Positions 47,681 through 60,280 of a stretch of 64,000 nt of DNA are shown one piece after another. The notes beneath the pieces are model-generated. The model was given only the letters and a program-made list of their open reading frames with translations. It was not told the DNA's origin and made no database searches. Both the position numbers and the translations under genes were made by a program. The stretch is from Epiperipatus broadwayi. Lineage: Eukaryota > Onychophora > Udeonychophora > Euonychophora > Peripatidae. The DNA lies in NCBI GenBank assembly GCA_028023455.1, contig JAQFVV010000072.1, positions 1,694,501 through 1,758,500 of the forward strand. The letters run 5' to 3'. Every line of letters starts with the position of its first letter. Position 1 is the first letter of the stretch.

Positions 47681-48047
47681 ATTTTTCTTTCTAACTTGTC
47701 CTCCATTATCTTGAAAAATGATGGATTCAGGTTTCACTATATATATCATTTATTCTTTTCATTTTTTTCAATAGTTTTAATTATACAAAATTTAATATAC
47801 GTTAAATAAAAATTATACAAGCTTCATCAGTGAGTGTGCAGATATGAGAAAGTGTAAACAGTTTGAAACAACTACTGTATGGCAGAAACATGCTCAGATC
47901 TCTTTTCATGAGAATAGTGAAGTAAAATCACTATTAATAAAGGCAAAACTCTCCATACAGTAGTGTCACTCAGTGCAAGTAAGAGTAATCAATGGATGCA
48001 AGAGGATTTGTGCGTAAAATCCCTATCTAGTGCCTACTTATCCAGTA

Positions 48048-48089
48048 TCCCCAGACTAGTTTCTAGCTTGTGGCTTTCATCAGTGAGGA
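48048..48089 (-). ncRNA. Hammerhead-like ribozyme motif (R1 copy 6, unit 1)
   Basis: All parts are intact: UCCUCA/UGGGGA stem I, CUGAUGA, AGC/GCU stem II, GAA, ACUAGU, triplet GUC. Confidence 0.6.
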
Positions 48090-48158
48090 GCATTGGATCT
48101 GAGAGCCCAACACCTTGTTTGTGCATAAAATCCCTATCTAGTGCCTATTCATCCAATA

Positions 48159-48200
48159 TCCTCAAACTAATTTCTAGCTTATGGTTTTCATCAGTGAGGA
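48159..48200 (-). ncRNA. Hammerhead-like ribozyme motif (R1 copy 6, unit 2)
   Basis: Stem I is UCCUCA/UGAGGA: the U.G wobble of other copies is here a U-A pair. The core CUGAUGA is kept, stem III is AUUAGU and the triplet is GUU. Stem II is weakened (AAC/GCU). Confidence 0.55.
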
Positions 48201-48269
48201 GCCTTAGATCTGAGAGCTCAACATCTTGTTTGGGCATAAAATCCCTATCTAGTGCATATTCATCCAATA

Positions 48270-48311
48270 TCCCCAAACTAATTTCTAGCTTATGGTTTTC
48301 ATCAGTGAGGA
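48270..48311 (-). ncRNA. Hammerhead-like ribozyme motif (R1 copy 6, unit 3)
   Basis: As unit 2, but with stem I UCCUCA/UGGGGA. It abuts the inverted forward motif at 48314, giving a head-to-head pair. Confidence 0.55.
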
Positions 48312-48313
48312 GC

Positions 48314-48355
48314 TCCTCACTGATGAAAGCCACAAGCTAGAAACTAGTTTGGGGA
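48314..48355 (+). ncRNA. Hammerhead-like ribozyme motif (R1 copy 6, inverted unit)
   Basis: Forward orientation: UCCUCA/UGGGGA stem I, CUGAUGA, AGC/GCU stem II, GAA, ACUAGU, triplet GUU. Confidence 0.6.
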
Positions 48356-48515
48356 TATTGCATGATTAGGCAAACAGATAGGGATTTTTATGCACAAATC
48401 TTATTGCATCCATTGTTTACTCTAACTTGCAGTGAGTGGCACTACTGTATGGAGAGTTTTGCCTGTTTTAACAGCTTGAGCAAGCATAGGAGATGATATA
48501 TGTGACATTTAGTGG

Positions 48516-50394
48516 TTTAGAATCAATATTATCATATGAAGGGATTCATCAATATGTGTGATTATAAATAATATGTATAGTCTGACCTATATATGTAAAT
48601 TTAAGTGAAAGCAACCAATTTCCATGAGCCATTAATAAACAATACTCACGTGCCAATAAAAATAAAGAATAGGCTAGCCATCCATTATTTAAAGTTTTGA
48701 CAAAACGAATATTTATTGATATTATTGAAAATTGAGTGATATTTATGGATTAGTCAAATTTTAAATATTGCTTAAAACATTTTGAAATTTATTTTATTTC
48801 TAATGACCTGTGATATTAAGTTAATTTTATAAATGTTATTAATAAATACGTATAATCCCATATATATATATATACATAAATTTAAATGGAAATAATTACT
48901 TTTCATGAGCAATAAGGAATATTTCCATTTAAATTTAAGCACACTACCATAGATGGCTTTAAATAGACTATAGCAAAAATATCTTCAGATGTCTCTTTGT
49001 AGGAATAGTTAGAAAGGTAATATTCATCGTGCTATAAACTTAATGTGTGTGCACAAACATATATATATGAAAAGCTAATCAGCTTTAATAGTCTATAGCA
49101 TGTTAGAATTTAACTTCATAACTATCTTCATAGAAATAGGGAGGAAAATCAATATAAATCACGCTTACAAGCTTTTCATCCACACACTATCATAGGTATA
49201 TTAAAAGGAAAGAAATAATATATGTAAAAGTACTGGTTTAGAAATTTTCATTCTTATTTATAAACAGGAAGACATACTTAAATATATCGTTATAAAAAAA
49301 GAATTTGTAATGATAAAAAATTTCTAAATTTATTGTTTAATTTGGAACAGCTTTTATAAAAAAAAAAAAATCCTGAGAGACACCAATTTTGTTTTTTAAT
49401 TTTGATTTTAAAAAGCTTTGGGAGAAAGCTTTCTTGATTTAGGAAAATTATAATATCATCATAATAAACTTTTCATCATCTCAATCAAATAAATAAATAA
49501 ATAACTGTTTAACGGCATTCCAGACAATCAAGCTGATTAAAACACATTTGAAAAACTAAGCAATACCTGTAAATCTTATTATGTCAAGGTGAAACAATCT
49601 AGTCAATGTACTGATCAACCAAATCTGAAAATATGTAGCTTCATGTAGATGTCAATTTGAAGTATCTCATTCCAATATGCATCAATTGTTGCATCGCCTG
49701 TTATTTTTCACATGCATATTCATGATGAACACATAACTCAAGAAAAGTATGTCAAATGAAGCTATAAACCTTTAAAACTATCTTATGGAACAATTGTTAA
49801 AAAGATTCAAAAACTATATTTTTAGTAAAATATAAAATCAGAATTCTGATGATATTGTAAGATAAATCTTTAGCATTTATAAAAAAAAAATACCTGGAGG
49901 ATAAAAAATTAAATATATATTTACAGGGAAAACAAAATGCTAAATTTCTCATTCAATTATTATTTGTAAACAGCTGATAATCAACTGCCACATTATCTTT
50001 GTATAAAAATGTTGGTTTAATATGACAGTAAAGTGCATTTGTAGTGGTTGATTAGAATTAGTTTGAAACTGCGCTAGTAAATATCTTAGTGAATTACATT
50101 CAATTATTAACAATTAATATTTATTATAACTTATATGTATCAGTTATCAATTGATTTATATTGGATGTAAGCATATTGCAACTCATAAATTAAATTCAGT
50201 CTAATTAAATGTATTTTCTTCAATATGAATTCATACTTGTCTAAAATATAAATGTATATTTTATTTTTAACGTGTTGGAAGTAACATATAATGTGTGAAA
50301 ATAAATTTTGTTATATTATGTTTATATTATTTTAAGTCTGATTGTCCATTTCTCTCTCATTACCAACCTAGTTAAACATAGTTACACACATCCC
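48516..50394. other. AT-rich non-coding stretch with small hairpin
   Basis: No gene was found. A hairpin at about 48877-48935 pairs TAAATTTAAATGGAAATA with its complement. TTAATAGTCTATAGC near 49088 mirrors sequence near 48960 (AAATAGACTATAGC), a further weak inverted relation. Confidence 0.5.
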
Positions 50395-50540
50395 TGTGGT
50401 GTATTGCCATGTTTTCCTTTTGAGCTAGAGGTGGGTAAACAGGAAGACATATCTAAGAAGCTAGGGATGGATTTGAACCCATCCTACAGATGTTTCTTGT
50501 TTTAGATGTGGCAGTCTAATTTGCAGGATAGAAATGTTTT
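50395..50540 (-). mobile_element. Possible tRNA-related SINE
   Basis: On the minus strand GGGTTCAAATCCA is a good B box about 40 nt after GACTGCCACATCT, in a stretch with higher GC than its flanks. I could not define ends or a target duplication. Confidence 0.35.
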
Positions 50541-50839
50541 AAATAAATAAATAGCATCTATAGTGGCAAGAGATATACCAATCTGTACTTAGACATGTTT
50601 AATGGGTATGATGGTCAGGAAATATGGCTGGATACTCAATCTGACCATCATTAGTTAGGATATCAAGTTTAACTATAATATATTGTTATTCCTAACACCC
50701 ATTAACCTCAGGGTTAAAATCCTCATACATTCTTATAGATTTAAATTCTCATCCATTCTTATAATGACTTGTATCTTTCTAAAAGGGAAGTAAAACCATA
50801 GATCCATTTCAATATATATATATATCATCATCATCATCA

Positions 50840-51373
50840 TCAACCATTATCAATCCACTGCAGGATGAAGGTCTCTCCAAGTTTAATCCATCTTCTCCGA
50901 TCTTTAGCTTCTCTTCTCCATAACAGCCCTGCACATTTTCTTATTTCATCCATCCATCTCACATGTGGTCTCTTTCTGGGTCTTTTACAATCTCTTGGAA
51001 TCCAGTTTAAAATTTCAATTGTCCATCTATTATCATCTCTTCTAGCAATATGTCCAGCCCAACTCCATTTCAATCTTTTAATTTTTTCAATAAGGTCAGT
51101 AACACCTGTTTGTTGTCTTACCCATACATTGCGTTTTCGATCTCTTCTTGTTACTCCCAACATACATCTCTCCATACTCCTTTGAGTGGTCTGAAGTCTC
51201 TGTATTGCTCTTCTATTAAGTGTCCAAGTCTCAGATCCATAAGTAAGAACTGGTAAAACACATTTGTTAAAAACCATCCTTTTCAAACACATAGGCATAT
51301 TTCCTTTTAGTATCAAGTTATTTCTACCAAAAGCACTCCAACCAAGTTTAATTCTATGATTAATTTCCTCCAT
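50840..51373 (-). pseudogene. RTE C-terminal domain
   Basis: A third frame piece of the same polyprotein: HRIKLGWSAFGRNNL, YGSETWTLNRRAIQRL and KWSWAGHIARRDD, typical of the RTE/BovB-like C-terminus. It is separated from the RT piece by a further frameshift at about 51430. Confidence 0.9.
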
Positions 51374-51515
51374 TATGTTTCCATCTGTATTAATAATCTG
51401 ACCAAGGTATTTGTAACTGTTAACTTCTCTAATTCTTCATAATCAATCTTTATTTTCATATTTTGAGCAAATCGATTAAACATTACTTTAGTCTTTTTAA
51501 CATTTATCTTTAGTC

Positions 51516-52742
51516 CTACTTCACTTTTCTTTTAACATTTATCTTTAGTCCTACTTTTCTACTTTCATCTGCTAACTCCTGCAACATTTCCTGCAGCTCT
51601 GAAGCATTATTTGCAAAAACAACTACATCATCTGCAAAATCTAAATGACTTAAATACTCTCCATTTACTTTCACTCCTTTAGTTTCCCATTTTAATCCAC
51701 AAAATACTTCTTGCAGCACTGCTGTAAAGAGTTTTGGAGATATGGAGTCACCTTGTCTTACACCTTTCTCAATGTTGATTTTTCCAGTATCATTATGTAA
51801 TCTAATTGTTGCTGTTGCATTTTTATAAATATTCTTTAAAATATGACAATATCCTGGATCTATACCTTGATGATCCAATGCTTTAATCACTGAAGAAATG
51901 TGTATAGAATCGAATGCCTTTTCATAATCTACAAATCCAAAACATAATGACAACTCATATTCGTTTGTCCTTTCTATGACTTCTCTCAATACCTGGATAT
52001 GATCTATTGTACTAAAACCACTTTTAAATCCAGCTTGTTCTCTTGGTTGGTGGAAATCCAAAGTTCTCTGTAGACGAGTTGTAATTATCTTGGTAAAATT
52101 TTTATATAAAACTGATAAAAGGCTGATAGGTCTGTAATTTCTAATATCTTCTTTATCACCTTTTTTAAATATTAATATTATTACTGCATTCTTCCAATCT
52201 TCCGGTACATCTTTATCATTTAGACATTTGGTATATAACTTTGCTAAAATTGTTTCTATTTCTTCACCTGCTTCTTTTAATATATCAATTATAATTCCAT
52301 CATTTCCTGGAGCCTTTCCTTTCTTCATACACTTAATTGCATGTCTCACTTCTTCATTTAAAATTCTGGGCAATTCGGAAGATGTAATAGATATAGGAGG
52401 TACTTGTTCTTTATTACTATATAATTCTTGATAAAAATCTTCTACCAATTTCATGATGTCATCTCTCTTTTTAGTAATAATTCCATCTTTTTTTCTTATT
52501 GCAGATATAAATTTCCTACCAATACCAAAATGTTGTTTAACATTTTTGAGACTTTTATTTTCTTCTACAGCTTTCCTTGCTATTTCACAGTTATACTTTC
52601 TTATATCATTTTCAACTCTTTTCCGTACCATTTTACAAAATTCGAGATATTCAATTCTTTTTAATACATCATTTTTGTATATCTTCATATTCCTTCTTTT
52701 CTTCATAAATTCTCTAGTCTCAGTAGAAATTTTATTAGTCAA
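51516..52742 (-). pseudogene. RTE reverse transcriptase domain
   Basis: This follows the endonuclease in the next frame: KKGKAPGNDGIIIDILK, NYRPISLLSVLYK, FVDYEKAFDSI, GVRQGDSISPKLF and the catalytic FADDVVVF box are all readable. The start given is only where the frame opens. The frame ends at 51516 because of a ~35-bp tandem duplication (two copies of TTAACATTTATCTTTAGTCC on the plus strand near 51498 and 51533). Confidence 0.92.
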
Positions 52743-53830
52743 TTGCTGCTTTTTCTACCAGCTATGTTTGTTGCAGTTTTTAAAAGTGTATCAGTTATTT
52801 TCATATTAATTTCATTCAAATCTGTATCATGTTCAAAATCTCCTAACACTTGAAACCTATTTGTAAGTTCTAATTTAAATTCATTAGAATGTTTCTGAAG
52901 ATTAGGAATATCAACTGTAAATATTGTTTTTCTTAATAATTTTTGTCTCTCTAGTTTTACATTAACACGTAACTTACACCTTACTAATCGATGATCACTT
53001 CCTGTGTTAAATTTATTAAGAACATTACAATCTTGAAATATGTATTTTCTGTTAGTCAAAATATAATCCAATTCTGCTGTACCTTCATTTGGATGCTTCC
53101 ATGTCCATTTCCTTTTAACATTTTTCTCAAAAAATGAATTCATAATATAAAGTTTTTCTTTTTCTGCAAACTCCACAAGTCTATGTCCTCTCTCATTTCT
53201 ATTACCATAACCAAAATTACCTACAGCAATTTCATCTTTCATTTGTCTACCAATTCTAGCATTAAAGTCTCCCATAACAATTTTAAAATGTTGTTTACTC
53301 TGATCAAAAGCCTTTTGTACATCCATATAAAAATCTTCTACTACTTCATCACTATGAGAACTTGTTGGGGCATAAACCTGAATTATCTGCATTTGGTATC
53401 TGCTATTAAGTTGTATAACTAATCTTGCCACTCTGTCCGATACACCATCAATCTCCACAATATTGTTCTTCCACTTTTTATTTATAATGAATCCTACTCC
53501 ACTTGTATTTCCAATATGTGTGCCTTTATAATAGAGTATATGTCCACTTTTTAAATCAATTGTTTCTTCTCCTTTTCTTCTAACTTCACAAAGTCCAATA
53601 ATGTCCCATTTAATATAAGACAGTTCTTCTTCTAATTCTTGCAATCTTCCTTCACTTGAAAGTGATCTGCAGTTGTAAGTACCTAAATAAAAAGTCGTCA
53701 TCAAATGGCAGCCTGGGTCCGCAATCAGGGGATTCTTAGCACCCTCCGCCTTCGGCCACCAACCGCTGCCTTGGTTGGTGACTTTACAGCCTCCTGGGAA
53801 TAAGGGCCATGCTTTATTTTTGTCTGTCAT
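52739..53830 (-). pseudogene. RTE endonuclease domain (N-terminal part of EN-RT)
   Basis: A 363-codon frame holding an apurinic-type (EEP family) endonuclease: GTYNCRSL, IIGLCEVRRKG, IIQVYAPTSS, IVMGDFNARIG and GSDHRLV, which include the usual metal-binding and catalytic Asn, Glu, Asp and His positions. It nicks target DNA for target-primed reverse transcription. The frame ends at 52739, where GRKSSN then stop replaces a readable continuation. The RT frame overlaps, so a 1-nt loss in the A-run near 52750 is the likely break. Confidence 0.92.
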
Positions 53831-54407
53831 AATTGTATATATGTATTGGAAAAATATTTATCATTTACACAAACATTCATTCTGCCTTATCAGGCACTGA
53901 GAAGAAAGACCATGGTGTTTCTTGATCTTAAACTCAGAGGTAAAAAGCCAATAAACTCACCACGCTGGCTAATGCATGTTGGTGAGCAGCCCATCCATGT
54001 TCGTATATTATATGAATAATCGCATAGTAATAACAGCTGCAACGACAAGAACGTATGGAGTGGACATTAGGAATTTGCCCTGCTCGGTTCCTTTAAGGCC
54101 TCCAAGAGGAATCAAAGGGTCTCCTTTCAGTTAATAGCAAACTCCTTTCTGCAGCCCATATATATATAAAGAACAAAATGAAAACAAGTTTAAATAGTCC
54201 AAGCACACTCAGATCTCTCTTCATAGGATTACGAAGCAAAATTAATACTTATTAGCTAATCAACAACTGAGTGTTTTCCTTTACACTAATCTTAACTGAT
54301 TTTACCCATTGACTGATGATTAGAGATATGTTTTAACTAACCAATAATTGAATGACTAGATAAATTATTCTCTTTCTGTTACCTGATAACATTATATTTA
54401 CATATAC

Positions 54408-54768
54408 CATTTCCAAAACTCTTAAATACTTCAACAATACTATTTTTTTATATCAAAACTTTATTCTTACAGCTTCAACTGTCCTGCAGTCATCATCAGA
54501 GCTACAATATTTAAATATATAATTATACAATTAATAAATTTTATACACATATTTATACACATAATTAAATACACAATTGAAACATACATCTTATTAACCT
54601 GACCATTATAAATAATTATTTTCCATTTTATTAAAAATTTATTAATTGTGTATTTATATATTTGGATATTGTAGCTCTGATGATGACTACAGGATAGTCA
54701 AAATTATAGAAATAAAGTTTTGATATAAAAATAGTATTGTTGAAGTGTTTAAGAAGGTTGGAAATGGT
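54408..54768. repeat. Foldback repeat with hammerhead-like motifs
   Basis: The left arm (about 54408-54535) and right arm (about 54645-54768) share CTTCAACAATACTATTTTT, TATCAAAACTTTATT and TCATCATCAGAGCTACAATA in mirrored order. Each arm has CTGATGA (54677-54683 plus; 54493-54499 minus) followed by a perfect hairpin: GACUG/CAGUU on the minus arm, UGACU/AGUCA on the plus arm. GAAG or AAAA follows in place of GAAA. Confidence 0.8.
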
Positions 54769-56149
54769 ATGTGTAAATATAAAAATCAATATATAAGGAA
54801 AAGAAGAAGAAAATTATATTGTATTTACAACATTAAAGAAACATAATAGATAATGCTGTACTTTGAAACAAGAAATCAATACTGCATCTTTTGTCATTTG
54901 CAAAAATAATGATGATTAGTGTCAAAGTCTTTTCAATCTTAAAAAAAATGAACTTTGAATTGAAACTTATTCAGAATATATCGATCTTGCAAAAAAAATA
55001 AATAAATCTGAATACCTTGAATCAAACTCTGGATTATGGATCTGGCAGAAAAATGCCATAACCATCATAAGAACCTAATAGTGATTCTAATTTTGAGTAA
55101 GAAATGAATTTAATGGTTACTACCTTTGTAAATAGGTTTTAGAATAAATATATTACATATCAGTTAAGTTTTTTTATAATTTTGTTAACATAAAGATTTG
55201 ATTTAATTCCTTAAATACAACTAATTGTTCTTAATGACAATATATTTTCTTTTCTCTGTGCAATCATTTTATCTATTGAAAGTTTGAGTTACTAGTAACT
55301 ATCAGATGGCAGAACAATTCAATTCTACTCTGGAATTGGTTCCAGCTTATATCATAAGCCCTCACTGGCAAAAGCTGAAAACTGTTAATTCTTTATTCCT
55401 TCCCTTATATATTTTAATTAACAGAAAATGGAAGTATTTCTAACTAGATTTTGCTAGTTACTTGATATATTTAAGTTTAAATAACATTATGTGTCTATAA
55501 AAAATGATGAAAAGAATATAAAATATATATATTTTCCAATTTTATAATTTCAGATAAAAGTCAATATATATATACACTAACTAATTTAATAGCTTGTTAC
55601 AGATCTATCTTTATATGTTCACTTATAAAACAACTGTTTCTAAGAGTAATGGATACCAAGTGACACAGTGCTTTAAAAATCCCAGTTCCAGAGTGATTTT
55701 ATGACCTTTGTTCTGGAAAGTATAAGCATAAAAAAAAATCAAATAATATTAGTGTCGATGTTAACATTACTAGTCAAAGAATAGAAACCTGTAGTTGTCA
55801 TAAAATGGAAGCCTTTAGTAAAATATGAAGAAACTAATCAGGTCTCGGATCTATATGACTATATAAGTGAGTTAGCACAGTTTCAAAATCACGGGGGGGG
55901 GGGTTTCCATTTCGGAACATTAGTTTGAATATAAACCAACAAAATATGGTTGTCAATGGTATAATTTCAACTTTGAATCATAATCTTTTCAGCGCAAAAC
56001 AGATCTGGAGATGGCATTTTTAATAGTACTATAACATCTGGTGTCCTTAGGTTACTTAAGTTTACAGTAGATGGAATTAGAAGAGGTGAAGATAATGATT
56101 CTTGGAAGCATATCTATTAGGCACCTACCTACAAAAAGCTTGACTATTT
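54769..56149. other. AT-rich non-coding stretch
   Basis: No supported gene was found. A run of about ten G occurs at 55893-55902. Confidence 0.5.
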
Positions 56150-56312
56150 ATTGCCAGATCCTCATCTTAATGGAGACATTCAAATTCCGTGAGCATCATT
56201 GCCTTATTGGCCAGATTTTGCCATTGGCCATACATTATCTAATTATCTAAGCAATGATTTGAGTCGATGAATGCTCACCCGATCTAGATAAGATGAGAAT
56301 CTGAACTAATCT
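56150..56312. repeat. Small imperfect inverted repeat
   Basis: CAGATCCTCATCTTA near 56155 faces TAAGATGAGAATCTG near 56298, and GTGAGCAT is also mirrored inside. The loop is about 80 bp. Confidence 0.65.
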
Positions 56313-59300
56313 ATTATTTAAAGGCAAGGTGAGATATGACAATATGTTTAACTGTTGTTAACTAAAACATTATTTAAATACAATGAACAATAAAAATTAG
56401 CTTGTATTTGAATTGAAGGAGATGGCATTTTCCCTTTTTTTAAAAAAAGTACTATGAAGTTTATAACAACTGGTAAATGTATCACGGAGCACTGTATTAA
56501 TAACCAAATTACTTTTAAATAAATAGGATAATGTATAAACTTCATCTACTAGTAAATTAAACATTTCCATTCATATATCTAAAATACTGTAAATATGAAA
56601 TAATCAAACTAGCATATACTGATAATACATCTGATAAATAATATATATATATATATGCATGCACAAACGTAAATAAAACATATCTATGTCAAAATAAAAT
56701 TTTTAAATAAAATAAATGCACAAACACAAAACAGATTCATAATAATTTTTTTTCTAAAAAAAGTATTTTCATATGCGTGTGTATTCAGATCACACACAAG
56801 TGTGCTAATGCATTTGTATAAAATTAATAATCTATTTTAATACAGATAGATTACCATAATCTGAACTTTTATTATTTAGACAACATTGCAAAGAATTATT
56901 TTGATTCATTGTTGCTAAATAAAAATTTTATTCTGTTATAAACAGGAGTACATTCTGTATTTTACAAAGCTCTATCATCTAGCGTCCCTTACTTACTAAA
57001 ACTAATGGTAAGTCGCAAAGATGTGTTGAAAAAAAAAGTATGGTGTAAAAACATATGTAAACTAAAATGAATGTATATAATATACGTTTTTCTCAATATA
57101 TACAAATTATAGATTATCAAATTAATGTTTATTTAAATTTCTATTAAAGGGTTATAAAGGGAGAAAGGTTTATTGTTGAAACCTGAACACTTCACAAATC
57201 CAAAAGTGCCCTGGAATTTTGGATTAATAGTAGCCTAATTACTGAGCTTTGGACTGACTGTAGCTTATCTGTATTAATAAAAATAGACTCATTTCGTAGC
57301 CATTTATAAAAATAAGACACCAATTATAAAAATAAAAACTTCATAGTTTCAATCAATAAAAAAATGATTTAGTAAATTAAGTCTAGATTATGTTCTAACA
57401 GTTTTAATTTGCCCAATTAAAATGTAAATATTAACAACATCAAAAAAATTTGTCTATATATTCAAAGCATGAGTAATTTTTAAATAAAAAATTAACTAAA
57501 GTAAAAAAAAAAATAATTAAAAACAATAGATGATGATTTATTTCAAATTAAATGTATGATGTGAAATGAAAAGTGATCAGTTTGAAATCTTCTCTCTGAG
57601 TGATTCTATGCAAATTTATGCAATATACATTAGACAGAATTGCAATTTGATTTTCATGATGATTTCTAACTAACGGACTTTATGATAGAAAGCAGTTTTG
57701 TTATAAATCTAGTTAGTAGCCAATTTTTACTCACATTTTGTCTCTCAACCTAATAATGTAAAAATGTTTTAAATATATAAAATTCTGAATCAAAACTTCT
57801 TTCTGACAGAAAGTCATAAGCTAAACATTAGACATAATAATGTATTTGCAGAAATGTTATTGCATAATTATACAAGTGCCTAAAAAGGTCACCGATGCAT
57901 AATACCAATGAATGTAATTTATGTGGTATTTTGGTATAATTAATTATTTTACAAAAATAGCTTAATCAGTTTTCTACTACCTCCCCCTTTTTCCCTCCAT
58001 TGTCGAAACTGCTTAAATGAAATTTGTTTCCAGTTGTTTCCTTTTTCTATATACTCATTACTAGAACATAAAATATTAAACGATTTAAAAAAAGGAGATA
58101 AAATACAACAGATATTCAATACTCCTAAAGCAGATTTATACTTTTTAGTAAAAATATTTTTTAAAGCTTTTATTTTTTTAAACAAATTTTTGAATTACAT
58201 ATAAGAAGAAAAAAGAAAACCACAGCTATAGGCTATTTGTGTGACGCAAGGACCAGTTTACAAGAGACATGTTCTTTATTTATTTTTTTTTATCGTTTTA
58301 GTAAAACTGTTTGTACAGTAATAAATTGTTCAAAATTTCTTACTTTGAATTTTAAAAAAAAAGTACATTTCAATCTTATGTTGAAATCACGAATAAAAGT
58401 GTAAAGAAAGGAAAAAGCATTATGAAAATAATAGAATAAAAATATAATCACAAAATAAAAAGAATGAAACAGTAATTCTTGTAAAAATTAACAAAATAGT
58501 GTTTTACACATTGTAAAAAAAAAAAAAAAAAGTATATGAATAGTATAAAAAAGATTATTAATATTTTTTTTTCTAAAAATAAATTCTACACAATTTTATT
58601 GCTTTTAAACAATAATAAAAAAATTATGAATGCACATACGTGGGAAATCCTTTGTAGAATTAGTAATATCAATCTTTGTAATATTAGTAATACTGCAGCC
58701 TTTTTATGCATGTAGATAAATAATGCATTTTTATTTTTCATACATAACGTTTTTAAAATTATATAATTATCACTTGTGATGGCGAGTTATCAATTTTCTA
58801 CTGCAACTTTTTTAACAACCAAATTCCATTAAAAAATATTTATTAAAATAAAAATTGATAAATACCATTTTAAATGACATACAATAATTAAAAGATTCAT
58901 CAAAATTTAAATAAAAAAAACATATTTTTTTAAATAATAAACACGCTGCATTATGCTCAGATTAATGATATTACTAAATGGTTTGCCACAGAGAAATATA
59001 TGTATATATGTGAATGAATGTACATGTATTCATTTGTAAATAGCACAGTTCCTTTTAAAACCTCAAGTAATTTTCTTATCAAATGTATATAAAATTAACA
59101 ATCATTAAAAAAATGTCTAAACTATTATGAACACTATAAAATAATTCATAACTATTAACAGCCCACAAAGAAAAGTGATAACCTGAGGTCTTTAAAGAAA
59201 GCAAACTATATATGCATTTTCATAAAAATATTAGGCGTACAAGATTTATAAATGTATGTCCAAACATGTGTGGACATAAAGAGACACACATATGCAAAGT

Positions 59301-60099
59301 GTTTCCAAAATCCCATTCTCTATCCATGAAATATTATACTGATTAATAATGCAAAATACCATATAAATGAAGATGCAAAAATATTTGCAAATTTACAGAA
59401 ATACAAGTGAACTAAGTTTCTTTAAAAAAATCATCATATTAAAAATTTAAGGCAATTTTTGAATTGGTAAATACATTTAGAAGAACCAGATCTATTAGTG
59501 ATAAACGAAGATCTAAATAGTCATATACAGAGCATTCTGTCAATGCAGTATTAAAGGAAACCAAAAAATTCATATGATTATAAATACTAATCCCGGAAAG
59601 CTGAAACAAACAAAGAAACAAAAAAAAAAAAACCTCACAGATTGTGCATACATGTTGGAGAATTTTATTTTTGAGCATTTTTCAAAGTGTATGCCTTTTA
59701 TATTTCATAATTATTTTTAGTCCAGCTTTCCATTATTTTAATTGAAATAGAGACTTTAGAAACAGTGCATTTACATAAACATACATACATGTATATATGA
59801 CATATATAAATTTGATGAGGGGGCAAAAAAAATTAACAAATCGAAAGACCTAATTTTAAATTAGTTTTTACAGTAATTTATTTATAAATTCTGTGTGAAA
59901 AATTAATAAAATAAAAAAAAATAAAAATACTTTGTTCATTTTGATTAATTAGCTGACAAATTCAGCACATTTTTTTTTTTTCAAATTTATTTATTTATTT
60001 ATTTATTTTACTATAAACAAGCAAGGGAATTGTGATTTATTTGCAAATACAAATTTTAAAAAAGTTAAAAAGCTCTATGGAATTATTTCAACCCATTAA
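56313..60099. other. AT-rich non-coding stretch downstream of the host gene
   Basis: No repeat or coding sequence was recognised. Frames of 65-79 codons on the minus strand lack domains. Part could be 3' UTR of the 61.4-kb gene if its transcript runs long. Poly-A-rich tracts and TTTATT strings are too common to place an end. Confidence 0.45.
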
Positions 60100-60280
60100 T
60101 AAACAGCTGGGTGAACGGCTTGAAAACATCGTTTCCAAATGAGTCAGATGCAGGTGATCAGGGTAAGAGACCACCAGACAGCGATAAGATACGCTTAATG
60201 ATTGTAACGCCTCCTAATGCGGAGACATCGGTCAAATTTGACCTTCTCCTTTCGCCCCCAAATAGGGGTTACTTAAAGAA
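60100..60280 (+). mobile_element. Possible OR-type SINE relic
   Basis: A GC-richer island with CAGCTGGGTGAACGGCTTGA at its left and GGTCAAATTTGACCTTCTCC then TTTCGCCCCC at its right. The layout resembles cephalopod tRNA-derived SINEs, whose tails have a GGTCGACTTTGCCTTTC-like block. The match is by eye and the B box is unclear. Confidence 0.35.

Larger units (their letters stand above)
47940..48515 (-). repeat. R1 repeat, copy 6 (tandem units, head-to-head)
   Basis: Three partial units of about 112 bp lie in minus orientation (starting near 48008, 48118 and 48231), each with GCATAAAATCCCTATCTAGTG. At about 48312 the sequence turns and a forward unit runs to the distal R1 end. Each unit carries a hammerhead-like motif, four in total. 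The 125-aa plus-strand frame (repeating LSSAYSSNI) is a translation of this tandem repeat and not a protein gene. Confidence 0.9.
50826..54157 (-). mobile_element. RTE-type LINE, near full length
   Basis: A minus-strand, ~3.3-kb retrotransposon whose 3' end is a short ATG/ATGATG-like tail next to TA repeats and whose 5' end is TTTCTGCAGCCCAT. The order is 5' UTR, endonuclease, RT, C-terminal domain, with no second ORF. TA-rich flanks on both sides prevent a clear target-duplication call. It is the best-preserved reference for relics A-D and the 27-kb fragment. Confidence 0.92.

Noticed and set aside
47963-48340. 125-codon frame with three repeated peptide blocks
   Set aside because: The peptide repetition is just the tandem ~112-bp R1 unit in a phase without stops. 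The same DNA explains it as repeat, and other R1 copies break the frame.
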